Shown here piece by piece: positions 36,874 through 47,223 of a stretch of 64,000 bases of DNA. Below the pieces are notes generated by a model. The model was given only the letters and a program-made list of their open reading frames with translations, did not search any database and was not told where the DNA came from. Numbering within the stretch: position 1 is the stretch's first letter; each line of letters opens with the position of its first letter. The stretch comes from Taiwanofungus camphoratus (taxonomy: Eukaryota; Basidiomycota; Agaricomycetes; Polyporales; Taiwanofungaceae): assembly GCA_003999685.1 (NCBI GenBank), contig CP021225.1, positions 496,001 through 560,000 of the forward strand. The letters are read 5' to 3'. The position numbers and the translations under genes are program-made.

Positions 36874-37372
36874 ATGGTAGACCTCACTGACAGTCGCGGC
36901 CCGTACAATCTCCCTCCCGCAGACCCCGCCGTCGACGAGCTCACCTACAACCCGCAGGCGGACGCGCGTATCGATAACGCCGAGTTCGACCCAGAGAAGA
37001 CAGACCCGGAGACCCAGCCCGTCGGCGCGCGGGGCGCGGAGAACGAGCCCACGAACCGCGATGCCGCGCGGGAGGACGCGGAGGCGGCGCGCTCGGAGGA
37101 GACGGGCGAAATCCCTGAGAGTACGTGTCTCCTGCGCTTCGCGCTCGGCTCGCTCGACTCGTGGGCTGACTCGGCTGTCATTTGGTCGTGTAGGCGAGGT
37201 GGAGGACATCCTTGAGGACGAGACCGACGAGGAACGCAATATGGGCGGCGCGAAGACCCGGGGCAAGCGCGAAGATGCGTGGAAGCAGGATCGTGATCTC
37301 GACAAGCTCTTCGACGAGACTGGTGTTTCCAGCGTGGGCAAGGAAATCGAGATCACTAATGCCACGGGCTGA
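36874..37372 (+). CDS. Small hydrophilic protein, tandem copy 2
   Basis: Paralogue of the gene at 35454-35935. It starts MVDLTDSRGPYNLPPADPAV, then DELTYNPQADARIDNAEFDP. The intron (about 37122-37193) interrupts after IPE in phase 1, as in copy 1. The second exon reads EVEDILEDETDEERNMGGAK and TRGKREDAWKQDRDLDKLFD, ending EITNATG with stop 37370-37372. Acidic, disordered-looking, about 142 residues. The shared core GPYNLPPA, LTYNPQADA, NAEFDP, KTRGKR and DAWKQDRD suggests a functional constraint despite lack of a known domain. Copy 2 is more GC-rich than copy 1. Confidence 0.78.
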
Positions 37373-38829
37373 ACCACTCCTGTGGGATTCGGTGAAGGTG
37401 TCGATTGATCAGAAATATTATCTGAGCTGTACCATATTGTACCTATATTCCTCTAAGCTTCATGAACTTGTAAGACGGAGCCGAGGAAACTACAGTGCTG
37501 CCTTCAACATTAGGAAAGACAGATGGCTCGGTGGCGGCTAGAACAAATTCGCGTAATATCACCTGGCCGCCTAAAGTTTCATTTACATACCTCAGGAATA
37601 TGTTCTTCTGTTCTGGGCAGTACGAGATGAAAATAGGAGAAAAGTCACCATAAGTGGAGAGAACTGCCTTGATCTAGCCTCTGACTGATGCAGCTTGACG
37701 AAAGCTCCACAATCCATCCTCAAGTGACAAACTCGTATTGCTGCAACGAGTGTCGCTATGACCTTTGGGATTGCGGTGAGTCTAGCAGCGGTGTGCTGAG
37801 GCAAGATGGCGTCGGAAGTGGACCAGATTACATGTTGTCAAGCAACATGTTTATGTGAAACGTTCAGCATCACATAGTGTGGCGCAGGTGCCTGCTGGGG
37901 TCCTGAAGCTCCAAGCCATTGGGGAACCGTGTATATAGTGGTCTACCACTCTTGTACGTCCAGTAGTCTTCATCCGAAATGCGTACTCAAAGCCACTCCA
38001 CAAAAGAGCACCAGATTACATCTGAGATGCGTGCAGCCGGAAACGTCGGCGTCTTCGAAGTCTCGAGACTAGTGATCTCGCCAAGGACAGTAGGAGAGAA
38101 TGCGGAAAACGATGAAACGGTACGTTCTAAGCTTCCAGAGGAGGAAAAGTCGAGATTCAGTGACCGAGGCACGACCACCGATCTGGCTCACACACAGGCG
38201 CGTCTCAGTTCGCGTCCAAGCCGCTCTAGACGCCGCTTCGAGCAGACAAGAGCCATTACCCTAATGTTCCGTAGAATGTGTAGTTATGAGTCTCGGACGT
38301 AGAGGCGGAGAGATATCCTCAAACTTGTCCTGCGGCGAGATCGAAGACAAAATTGAAGTCCAGAGAAAGTTGGGCGGTCATCGGTATCATATCTATATGG
38401 CGGAGATTGCCGGGAACCGGCCCGGCACGACTGGACAGCCGCGCAGAACCTTTCTCGCGAATTGTATAGGCTGGAACAGTGCAGCATTCATGCCATAGCC
38501 ACGCTTTTGAAGGGAGTATACAGGATGCAGAGGGAAATACGAGTGCCTTGGAAGAACTTGACACAATGCTTCCAAGGAAACGCTGCTCCAGCGAGGGTCC
38601 TGCGTTTCATAGAAGGATAGATGTTAGATCAATTGAAACTCCGATTCTATGCAAGCTACAATTGCAATCATGATGATCTTGAAACTCAATTGCTTACCGT
38701 AATCGGGTGCACGCCACCCCTCTTTGCTGCAGAAGTTCAAACGGTGACACCGACCTTGCTCCTGCCCGCGACTTTCTCAGGAGCACAACCTCCTCGCCCC
38801 CCCCGGTCAGTCGATTACATCTCGAGGTG
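37373..38829. other. Intergenic stretch with a possible small gene
   Basis: One ATG-started frame (37979-38302, listed separately) is preceded by a TATATA word near 37932. The rest shows only short frames without motifs. Confidence 0.35.
37979..38302 (+). CDS. Possible small hypothetical protein
   Basis: Single-exon frame of 107 codons with a true ATG at 37979 and a TATATA word about 48 bases upstream. Polar, Ser/Thr/Arg/Glu-rich, no domain recognised. It may be chance; support is only the start, the upstream box and the open frame. Confidence 0.25.
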   Translation: MRTQSHSTKEHQITSEMRAAGNVGVFEVSRLVISPRTVGENAENDETVRSKLPEEEKSRFSDRGTTTDLAHTQARLSSRPSRSRRRFEQTRAITLMFRRMCSYESRT

Positions 38830-41296
38830 ATGACGGTCTTCCTCCCCTTGGAGGCGTCATCGCCTTTTCCCCACTCCCCCTCTTTTCTTGTACCGTCAGC
38901 CGAGCCATCCGCACATGTCAAGAAGGTAATCAAAGCAATCATGAAGGCGCGCAGGATCGCTGTGGTTTGTGGTACGCAGCGGTCGTTGTGGGCGTGCTTT
39001 CTCGTCAGTATTCATGTCTTTTGAAGGCGCTGGGATCTCCGTTCAGGCCGGAATACCTGACTTTCGGTCGTCCGATGGTCTTTTCCAAAGTTTGAAGAAA
39101 GACAACCCATTTCTGAGCTCTGGGAGAGATTTATTTGATGCGTCAGTGTTCAATGTGAGTGCACGCGATTTCTGGTTGTGATTCGGGTCTCGTGCATTCC
39201 CAATCAAGTCTCTTGAAGAACGGTGTCAGGTGGCACCTCATCGCCACCTTACTTATGACCGTCCGGAATCATGGCAGTCTGGCAGTGCTTGGAGATCGCT
39301 TGCTGAAACCGCTGTATGAGTGGACTGCAATGTGCTGTGATCTGGTAGATATCCTCCTTAAGCGTCGTCAAACACATCGTGTGCCACGCATCGACCCGGG
39401 GTTCTTTGACATTTACAAGCTACAGAGGTCTAGTTGTCAAAGTGAGGTCGTTTTCACGCTGAAAATTAGGGTATCTGTATGCCTCGCTGGACATGCAACG
39501 GGACAATGTTCCGGTCTTTTGCTCAGGGACCACATTGTCGATGTTTGCTTCACATTTACATGTCGCGTCGTTGAGGCTCTGAGATGCTTCAATGAAGGTA
39601 ATGAAAGGGTTCCTATCCTGCATAACCTATCTTATGACCGATTTCACTTAAACTATTACTGATTCTTCTTGGACAGTCAGAGGGAACCACCTCTTTATTT
39701 TGCCAAATGATCGCCCAGCTCTACGAACTCTCTCAAGATGCCACACCAACCGCCTTCCATCAGGTTTTGCGCGCGCTAGACGACAGGCGCAAGCTTCTCC
39801 GAGTCTACACGCAGAACATTGACGCCCTCGAGATGAAGACTGGACTCACCTTCGGTGTCCCAGAGGTTGACGGCAAACGCTACAAGCCCCGCTCCACTAA
39901 AGGTAAACCCGAGAATGGCCCAGAGGAGGCCGGGCCGTCCACCCGAGTGGAGCCGCTTTCGAACGAACGACTACCCTCTCCTCCCGCCGAGACCCCTCGG
40001 TGCATCCCACTCCACGGCACACTGCAGTCTATGCACTGCCAGACGTGCACGCACTCTTTCCCGCTGCGCAACCACCTCGAGACGCTTACTGCTGGGCGCC
40101 CACCGTACTGTCCCGAGTGCACGGCGCTCGAGGAGACGCGCCAGCTCGTGGGCAAGCGGTCGCGTGGCGTCGGGAAGCTGCGCCCGAGCGTTGTGCTGTA
40201 TAACGAGATGCACAAGGACGGCGAGGAGGTCGGCGATGTCGTTCGCCGTGATCTGATCGGCAGCTCGAAGGGGAAGGGCAGGGCCGGTGCGGATCTCCTA
40301 TTAGTAGTGGGCACGAGTCTTAGAGTGCCGGGAACGAAGAGGATTGTCCGCGAGTTCTCGAAAGCTGTTCATTCTCGCGCGTCAACCGCAAACTCGTCGC
40401 AGAACGAGTCTTCAGCAACTTCGACTCTTGGTCTTGCGACGCCGACACCCTCTCCGCGCCGCTCCCCTGCAGATGATGAAGAGCCGCCGATAACAACGGT
40501 GTATCTTAATCTTGATTTTCCCGTGCCGACACGGGAATGGGAGGGCGTTTTCGATGTGTGGATCAGGGGGGACGCCCAAGAGTTCGCACAAATGCTACAC
40601 GATGAGATGGAGAGAGAGGCGAGAGCAAAGGAAGCAGCCAGCGAACGAAAGCGAAAGAGAGAAGAAGCCGCATTGGCGGCCAAACTAGATGGGAGCGAAG
40701 GTGCAGGCAAAGCCAAGAGTAGCAAGAAGCGCAAGAACGCTTCTGGCTTAGAGGCAGTTACTCCATCTACGAAGAAATGGAAGGTTGATCCTCTCACACC
40801 CATTTCGTTGATCAAACCCTCAGCCTCGAGCAAGAAGCATGAAGACACCACGTTGCCCACTCTTCCCAAAGACAATGCACGACCTAATGTCAAGACGAAG
40901 CTCACCATCAAGATACCAGCCAAGCGATTCCGCTATGTGCCAGAGGTGGTTATCACTACTCCTGTCCCGAAGAAGCCCAAGCTTCGCACACCAAGCCCTG
41001 CACCGTCGGACTCCCCACTCACCCCGGCCCCCTCACCTTCTCCACGGCACAGAAGAACCTCATCGACTGGCAAGGAGGCAAGGAGAACAATTCCACATAA
41101 CAGGCCTCCTCCCGAACGGCCGTCTTCGGGCATCGGAAGAGACACTAAATTGGACGCTCGTGCTGGACATGGGCACAATGTCAATGTCTCTCGCTGGGAT
41201 TGCATAGATGCATCAAGCGACTTGACCGACGATGAAATGCTGGACGATGCCGTTAGGTCTTTCGTCCGGTACGGCTCGCGTGCTCCTGGCGGATAG
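38830..41296 (+). CDS. Sirtuin, Hst3/Hst4-type NAD-dependent histone deacetylase
   Basis: NAD+-dependent protein deacetylase of the fungal Hst3/Hst4 group, which acts on histone H3K56ac in the nucleus. The ATG at 38830 gives MTVFLPLEASSPFPHSPSFL. After IAVVCG a short intron leads to GAGISVQAGIPDFRSSDGLF, the NAD-binding motif. A 522-base intron (39155-39676) follows SVFN. The main exon begins in SEGTTSLFCQMIAQLYELSQ and carries RVYTQNIDALE (catalytic Asn-Ile-Asp), CIPLHGTLQSMHCQTC with the catalytic His and first zinc Cys pair, YCPEC with the second pair, LRPSVVLYNE and LLLVVGTSLRVPG. The C-terminal 200 residues are basic and Ser/Pro-rich with Lys/Arg clusters (KRKREE, SKKRKN), likely nuclear localisation signals. 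Stop 41294-41296. Confidence 0.93.
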
Positions 41297-41587
41297 TGAA
41301 CGCTAGAGGCATTGTAGGACCATCTCGACTACGTCTTGAACTGTCTATTCTATATTATTACTATTCTGTATACTTGTATTCCAGTCTAATTGGACTTCAT
41401 ACCCATCATCTTTACATCGGTATTTACTACTTGGTACTTGCGAGCTCCAGGAATGCCGTTGAGCGCTTACGCGTGATCAAGTTCCCACGCTTGTAAGACT
41501 GACGCGTCGCGTCGCAGTGGGGGCTGTAGACCAGTGAAGACTAACTGTCGCTCACCAACGCAAATCGTAGGCAAAGTGTGATTTACG

Positions 41588-42044
41588 ATGTCTTCAGAGA
41601 ACGCATCCGGTTCGAAGGCGCCAGATAGCTCCTCAAAGACTACAGAAATTCTCAAGGAGGACGAAACACAGCCTCAGCTTGTCCTCGGTGTATTGGAGGA
41701 GGACGATGAGTTTGAAGAATTTGCTGTTGCAGGTACGCGGTCGTATTCTTACGGCAGAATGAAGGATTATCTGCATGTCCACTTTCTCATGCAACAGATT
41801 GGGACGACTCGGAGACCCCTCTCGCGCACCTTGGAGGTGCTGCACCTGGCGCGGCGAAGTCGGGGGGCGACAAGCTATGGGAGGACAACTGGGACGACGA
41901 TGACATCGAGGATGACTTCAGTGTACAGCTACGGTGAGTATGGTATCTCTTTTCTGACGTCTTGTATTGAAATGAACCTTAATCCTCAGGAATGAACTTG
42001 CGAAGAAAAGCAGCAGCGGTGGAATAGAGCCAATGCAACACTAG
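41588..42044 (+). CDS. SEM1: SEM1/DSS1, 26S proteasome lid subunit
   Basis: Small acidic subunit of the proteasome lid, also in TREX-2 and BRCA2-type complexes. Three exons: the first starts MSSENASGSKAPDSSSKTTE and ends DDEFEEFAVA. After the intron 41733-41799 the frame reads DWDDSETPLAHLGGAAPG, then KLWEDNWDDDDIEDDFSVQL. After a second intron (about 41935-41989) it ends NELAKKSSSGIEPMQH, stop 42042-42044. The two acidic Trp-containing motifs (DEFEEF...DWDD and WEDNWDDDD) are diagnostic. It is about 110 residues, close to family length. Complete. Confidence 0.95.
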
Positions 42045-43538
42045 AAGCTATGAGATTGCAGTCCCTCTTTCTCGATTTTGCTCCACAATTTCCACACTGT
42101 TCTGTATCTGCTACTTTCAGCAAATGAAACGTTATTGAAGTTGTCTTCGCGCACTCAAGCTCCTGCATCTCTACGCTCGAAACACGCTGTTTTCCATTTG
42201 TGTGTGGAACGTGTTGTATGGCGAAGTTAACCTGTGTGCGCTGCCAAGACTCCTGTCGATGGTTCTTTTCGTAATATGTCTCCGTCCCTCGCATCGTGCG
42301 ATTCCCCATAATAGGCGGCATTACTATCTTTATAGTTGGCCTCTGCGCTTCATTCGCAGTTCCAACCGCCATCATGACGCTCTTACAGTTTTTTAATCAC
42401 TTCCAAGCCACAATTTGCTGCAGTTGTGATCGTGGACTTCAATCCCGTCATCTGAGACAGACATATGGAGGCTCCTGTCCACTCACAGCGTGTTGGAAAT
42501 CAGGTGATATCATGAATTCATTATTGCAAGATAGGGTTTACTCTCAAATAATGATGGTTGGTGAGGTTGTACTTTAATATCACTCGCACAGGTGTGTGCT
42601 CCAATCCGCTGTGTACTATGGCTTCACCGGAAGTGCAAATTGGACAGGATGTGCAAAGTTCTGTCCCGAGCACCACAAACAGGATGTAACTTTATAAAGT
42701 TTGGTAGGTATAGATATGATAGTATTGAAAGGTTTATCAAGTTTGGGCACAAACATATACAGTGTTGTCAATATACGAGATGAAAATGAGTTGTTGCGAG
42801 ACCCAGACTCCATGGATATGCCCCGACCATGATGGGTAGAGCTACTCTGATCCTGCCTACTGTTCCTCCTCAGATTCTCTGGAGGTTAGGTCCAAGTACC
42901 TTTGATTCAGACCTCCCACATATTTCCGCAGGCAATTATTGTGGTTTTGCATAGTTCAGGGAACATTGCTCGGGCGTGACAGCTTCAGCCACACAGGCTC
43001 AGAAAGGAAATCATACCCGACTTGACGTTTGGGCGGACCTTGAGTCTAGACTTGCGACGATGCGCTGCTGCACTACTGCATCCCGCCAAAGCCGTCCAGA
43101 GGCTAGGCTGTGGGACTCCGTGACAAAATTTTGCATTGCAGATTGCACTCAGGATTGTTCTGACAGACCTTCAAATCAAACATGGGGTAAACAATCTTCT
43201 AAGCTGATAGTTTTCCCCCAGTCACAGTTCGAGGTAAAAAATATGGAGCAGAGCTATTCACGATGTGCCAAACATTTTGCACATCCGGTGAAGCCATAAT
43301 AGTATTGTAACACCTTTCAATAAAATTGAAACAAGATGACTAGAATATCAATAGATAGTGGTGCGGCTACATGACAAGTCGTGAGGATTATCCGCTCTAT
43401 TGGCAACAGCAACTGGGATGCTCGTGGGGGTCATGTATCGTGCATAGTCAACAAAAACACCCAGCCGACGGACAAGTGGAAATGTCATAACAATGGAAAG
43501 TACGCAGGAGAGCAGGTGGTCGACCGAGAACAAGACAA
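42045..43538. other. Gene-poor stretch with an inverted repeat
   Basis: No gene recognised. A plus-strand frame near 42296-42400 is hydrophobic but short. Inverted repeats are listed separately (42617-43298). Confidence 0.4.
42617..43298. repeat. Inverted repeat pair, 23 bases, 22 matching
   Basis: Left arm 42617-42639 begins TATGGCTTCACCGG; right arm 43276-43298 is its reverse complement with one mismatch. The arms are separated by about 640 bases and both border the word GGATGTGCAAA or a variant. The arrangement resembles the ends of a small mobile element, but I could not find a clear target-site duplication and the middle is not coding for a known transposase. Confidence 0.45.
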
Positions 43539-45968
43539 TCACGCTGGTATGGCCTTTTCGTCGATGGGCAGGTCCTTGTCTGAACCTGTCCAGCTGTCCA
43601 CTTGATCGACGATACCCATTTGTGAGGTGTCGTAACCGTTCTCCTCGAGGTATTCTCGGAACTAATAAGAGATCGGCTTAGACATGCGAGATGAAGCTGA
43701 GATGCATCAAGTGCGCACCTTGCGGTCCTCCTCTTCCATGCCGTCATGCGACAAGGGGCGGATAAAGAAGAACGTAATTATGGCACTGAAGACAGCAAGA
43801 GCTGTCGAGGAGGGCGTGAGATGGCTGCATAAACGTGTATAAGTTCTGGAACGTACCGCTACCAACCCAGAACGGCCCAGTGTTTCCCTTCGTTGAATCA
43901 GCTCCGCCAAAGTCTATGGTGACATCAGCACCGTTGACAGCTCCTCATGCTCAGACGACCTACCAGTAATCATGGCGGGGAACGCTGAAGAAATAGCTCT
44001 AGTCAACAACTGTCAACGAAGATAACAAACGAAGACATACCCCAAGTACCAACGAATGCACCGACTTTACCCACAGCGGCTGCAATTCCGTAAAATTGCC
44101 CTCGGACTGCTGTAGGACCGGTCTTCGCGGCGAGCATTCCTAAGCAATTTCCAGGGCCAAGCTCGCCGAAGCTCAAGAAGATGCCATACACCACAGCGAA
44201 TGCAGCGATGTGGTTGGTCAACCTGGAACGCCATATATGAATTCGTAAAGAAATTTGAAAAAAAATAAAGGTTGGCATACTGTACGTAGAGACCACTCAT
44301 GATGAAACCGATGATAGCTTGGCACACAAGGCCGAGGATCTATGCAATAGTCGCATCAATAGGTCCGGTCATATATATCGACGTACTAAAATATTACCAT
44401 GGTATATTTGGGACCGAGATAGTCAACGATGAAAGCGCCACCAACTGTGCCCGGGATATAGAACAGACTGCGAATGAATGCATCAGACAAAGGCCTTGAG
44501 TGATTGGAGGGTTGCCTACTTGATGACAACATTCCAACCGAACACGACGCTCAATGCTGTCGAATTGTGAGTGATGCTGATCATTTATGTGAGATAAAGT
44601 TTTCCAGTACGGGAAGTAATCTTACTTGTCCACAACAGTCGACGAGTAGATGCCGAACTAAGATAGTGAATTGGAGGCAAACTATCAGCACAGTTTGGCA
44701 GAACGTCCGAATGTATACTAACCGGGTAACTATGTGGTGATATCAGCTCAAGTCATTCTGAGAAAAAAGTAAAACAAGGAACTAACGTGATGAAGTCGTA
44801 GATGAACCAGGTGATGCAAATCGCTGAAAGGCTGAGCCAATAGCGACGCAGGATCAGGAGGTAGGGCGTCTTAACGCGCGCCATGGAGTCCTTCTTGAAG
44901 CGCGTCGGCTCCTCCAACGTCAGCCGCCAGAGGAACACAGCAATGGCAGGGATCATGCCAAGGCCAAGAGACATGCGCCATACAGCGCGTAGATGGTGCT
45001 CGCCGAAGCTAGCGGGGGGCACTAGGTATGAGTGTGATGGAGGGGCTGATGAACGACTTACATCCAGTAAAGGACGAGAGGAACGAACGCCGCGATCACA
45101 AACCCGGTATCGATCATTGAGTCTACCGAATGTCATGTTAAGCGAGCCATCAAAGTCGACATCACCGAAAAGTTGGAGGCATACTCGTTGCAAGTGCGAA
45201 CCATCGATGCTGCGCGTTCTTGTTGATACCGGGCTCTTCTGACTGCTCAGAAGCCGCGACTGAACCACATGGGTATTCCGCACCCACACCGATACCAAGG
45301 AAGAATCTGAGGATTTGGTTTAGTTTATTTCGCAAATTTAGAAAAGTCTCCAACGTACCGCATGGCACTCAGCATAGAAAGCAAGCCGCTGACTGAGTGA
45401 TGTGCTCCCTCCGAAGCTGCGGAGAGGCCGGAGAATAGAGCGACAATGCCAGTGGCCAACATCTGACAACGATTCCCATCGATTCACGAGCTGCCGTGGA
45501 TCACAAAGATATCAACTTACCATTCCAAATTTTCGTCCCATCTTGTCCGACATGTAACCAAAGACAAGCATACCCACGACAGTGCCGGCAAAGGCAACGC
45601 TGGAGACGACCTTGCTGTAGTTATGGGCTGAAACTGCTTTCTTGCCATAGGTGCGGGACAGCACTATGTCGAAGTCTCATGAGCCCAGTGACATGTCAAA
45701 ATTGTTTCAGACTAACACGTATTTACTGAAAATCTCAATCAGGACGGTGGTCATACCCATCAGACATATCAAACTCACCACTTCCAATAACACCATTAGC
45801 ATAGCCTGTTGTCAATGTCAGATCGGTCAAAGTAGTTGCAACTGATTCAAGTCGTCACCGTCAGAAAATAGCGCGGTTCCACATCTGCGCAGTTGATTAG
45901 GTCTTGTTGGGCTGGATAACCAAAGGAAGAACGTACGCAAAGATCAGGGAAACCTGGGAGAGGCCCAT
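43539..45968 (-). CDS. GIT1-like MFS transporter (glycerophosphodiester/phosphate)
   Basis: Twelve-helix major facilitator of the phosphate:H+ symporter / Git1 group, expected in the plasma membrane. The ATG at 45968 gives [11 protein letters not shown], then [17 protein letters not shown] across two introns. Next come [20 protein letters not shown] with [20 protein letters not shown], the loop signature [73 protein letters not shown] and [20 protein letters not shown]. The last exons end [17 protein letters not shown] and a polar tail with stop 43539-43541. The family transports glycerophosphoinositol, glycerophosphocholine or phosphate. Over ten introns; all conserved loops intact. Confidence 0.88.
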
Positions 45969-46607
45969 TTCGACAGTCGACGCTCACAGCGAAGGGAGAG
46001 AAGACGAGGGTAGGTACGGCGAAGGGGGAGCTCAAAGGCCGACGGTGACATAGTGGGGTTGATATAAGTATGAGAGGTTGCAAATGTCTGATGCTCCGGT
46101 GATTTATCTCCAATTGATGCCCCTGGAGAAATCCCTTATCAGGAATTTGCTGGCGCACGTTCGCGGTTTCCTTCAGCGCCTCAGTTCGCGCCCTTCATGC
46201 CGCCTGATCCAGTTTTACGCCGAAGCGTCGCATTTGTGACTCTCAGCTTTTCAGCCCCAGCTCGTTATTTCCTTTGCGTATACTTATCGAGAGAGGCAGA
46301 AAAATTTATATGTCGCAGGTTGTCAAGATAAGTCTTCGCATCGGCCCTTTGGAAACTAATAGAATATTTGTCTGCATATCGCCCGCGGAACTCGTTACTC
46401 GAAGCCTCGCCACTCTCTGAAGCCGTTTCGCCAGCAGCGGCAGAGAGACAGTAAGTGGCCCTTTGGACTCGCCAGCAAATCGACAAAGGTGGATTCCATC
46501 GTATCAACGTTCCTGAAATCCGAAAGGCACTCGGGGCAAGGTCAATTTATGGCGTCCCGAGTGTGAAACGTTGCAGACCTGGCCCTCATACTCGGCTGGA
46601 TTTCCAA
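45969..46607. other. Upstream region of the MFS gene
   Basis: GC-rich promoter-like DNA near 45970-46260, then a minus-strand open stretch at 46265-46507 without recognisable domain. Confidence 0.35.
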
Positions 46608-46615
46608 CTGGCAAG
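46608..46615. repeat. Target-site duplication, left copy
   Basis: CTGGCAAG, directly flanking the transposon left end; perfect match to the right copy at 47216-47223. Eight bases is the standard hAT duplication length. Confidence 0.9.
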
Positions 46616-47215
46616 CAGTGATGTGTGGGTCAGTGACCCTGACCCTGATCTGACCTTACTGACTGTGACCTTACCCACGGTCGCGGCATAGAGTGGCCCG
46701 ACTGTGACCCGTTACCGAGACAATAAAGTCGTCGCAGCTAACATTCAATGTGCGCCGCGAGAGAAACACAATTAAGTACTAAGGATTGTATCTGCCGTCT
46801 CATCAATACTACTGAATGCTGCTTCCTCCTCGCCGTCAACATCTAATTCAATTAGTTCCTAAAATTCAAGCTCTTCATCTAGGATATGGTGTGCACCCCT
46901 CTCGTATCTTTCCACCCAAGTGGTAAAGTCAAAGAGAGATTTGAGTTCAATTGAGATGCTTGACGGAAATTATGCAGCATCAAGGTCAAGATCGTCATCT
47001 ACCATTTGCGATAAGGTGTCAGTGATCATACGAACTTGGTCTGCCATGATTGCTCTGTGACCTCTGTCTGCGTTACCGATAAGGCCCTCTGTCACCGCTC
47101 TGGACAAGACCCCAGCGTTACCCTCGGGGTCATAACCCTACCAGGGTCAGTGGAAAGTCAGTCGTAGGGTCAGTGACCGTGACCTATGACCTTGGGCACT
47201 GACCGTACACCACTG
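46616..47215. mobile_element. Non-autonomous hAT transposon, 600 bases
   Basis: Ends are imperfect terminal inverted repeats: left CAGTGATGTGTGGGTCAGTG, right end (reverse complement) CAGTGGTGTACGGTCAGTG. CAGTG ends and an 8-base duplication (CTGGCAAG on both sides) define the hAT superfamily. Subterminal DNA is packed with GGTCAGTGACC and GTGACC words in both orientations, the usual transposase-binding arrangement. Only a damaged transposase tail is left inside (46770-47050, minus). The element cannot move alone and would need a transposase supplied in trans. Confidence 0.9.
46770..47050 (-). pseudogene. hAT transposase C-terminal relic
   Basis: Minus-strand translation shows SIELKSLFDFTTWVERYERG, then HHILDEELEF, a stop, then ELIELDVDGEEE and an acidic end. 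The acidic Asp/Glu-rich tail with a short aromatic segment resembles the C-termini of fungal hAT transposases. Two in-frame stops break it, and the catalytic DDE part is absent. Family assignment rests mainly on the surrounding hAT ends. Confidence 0.55.
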
Positions 47216-47223
47216 CTGGCAAG
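47216..47223. repeat. Target-site duplication, right copy
   Basis: CTGGCAAG, perfect partner of 46608-46615. Confidence 0.9.

Noticed and set aside
39159-39662. 167-codon frame on the plus strand
   Set aside because: Lies inside the sirtuin intron 39155-39676 and shows no domain; noted only as an odd intron.
38830-41296. Sirtuin as part of the PARP/NADAR system because it also uses NAD+
   Set aside because: It lies 26 kb away behind many unrelated housekeeping genes; shared cofactor alone is not evidence.
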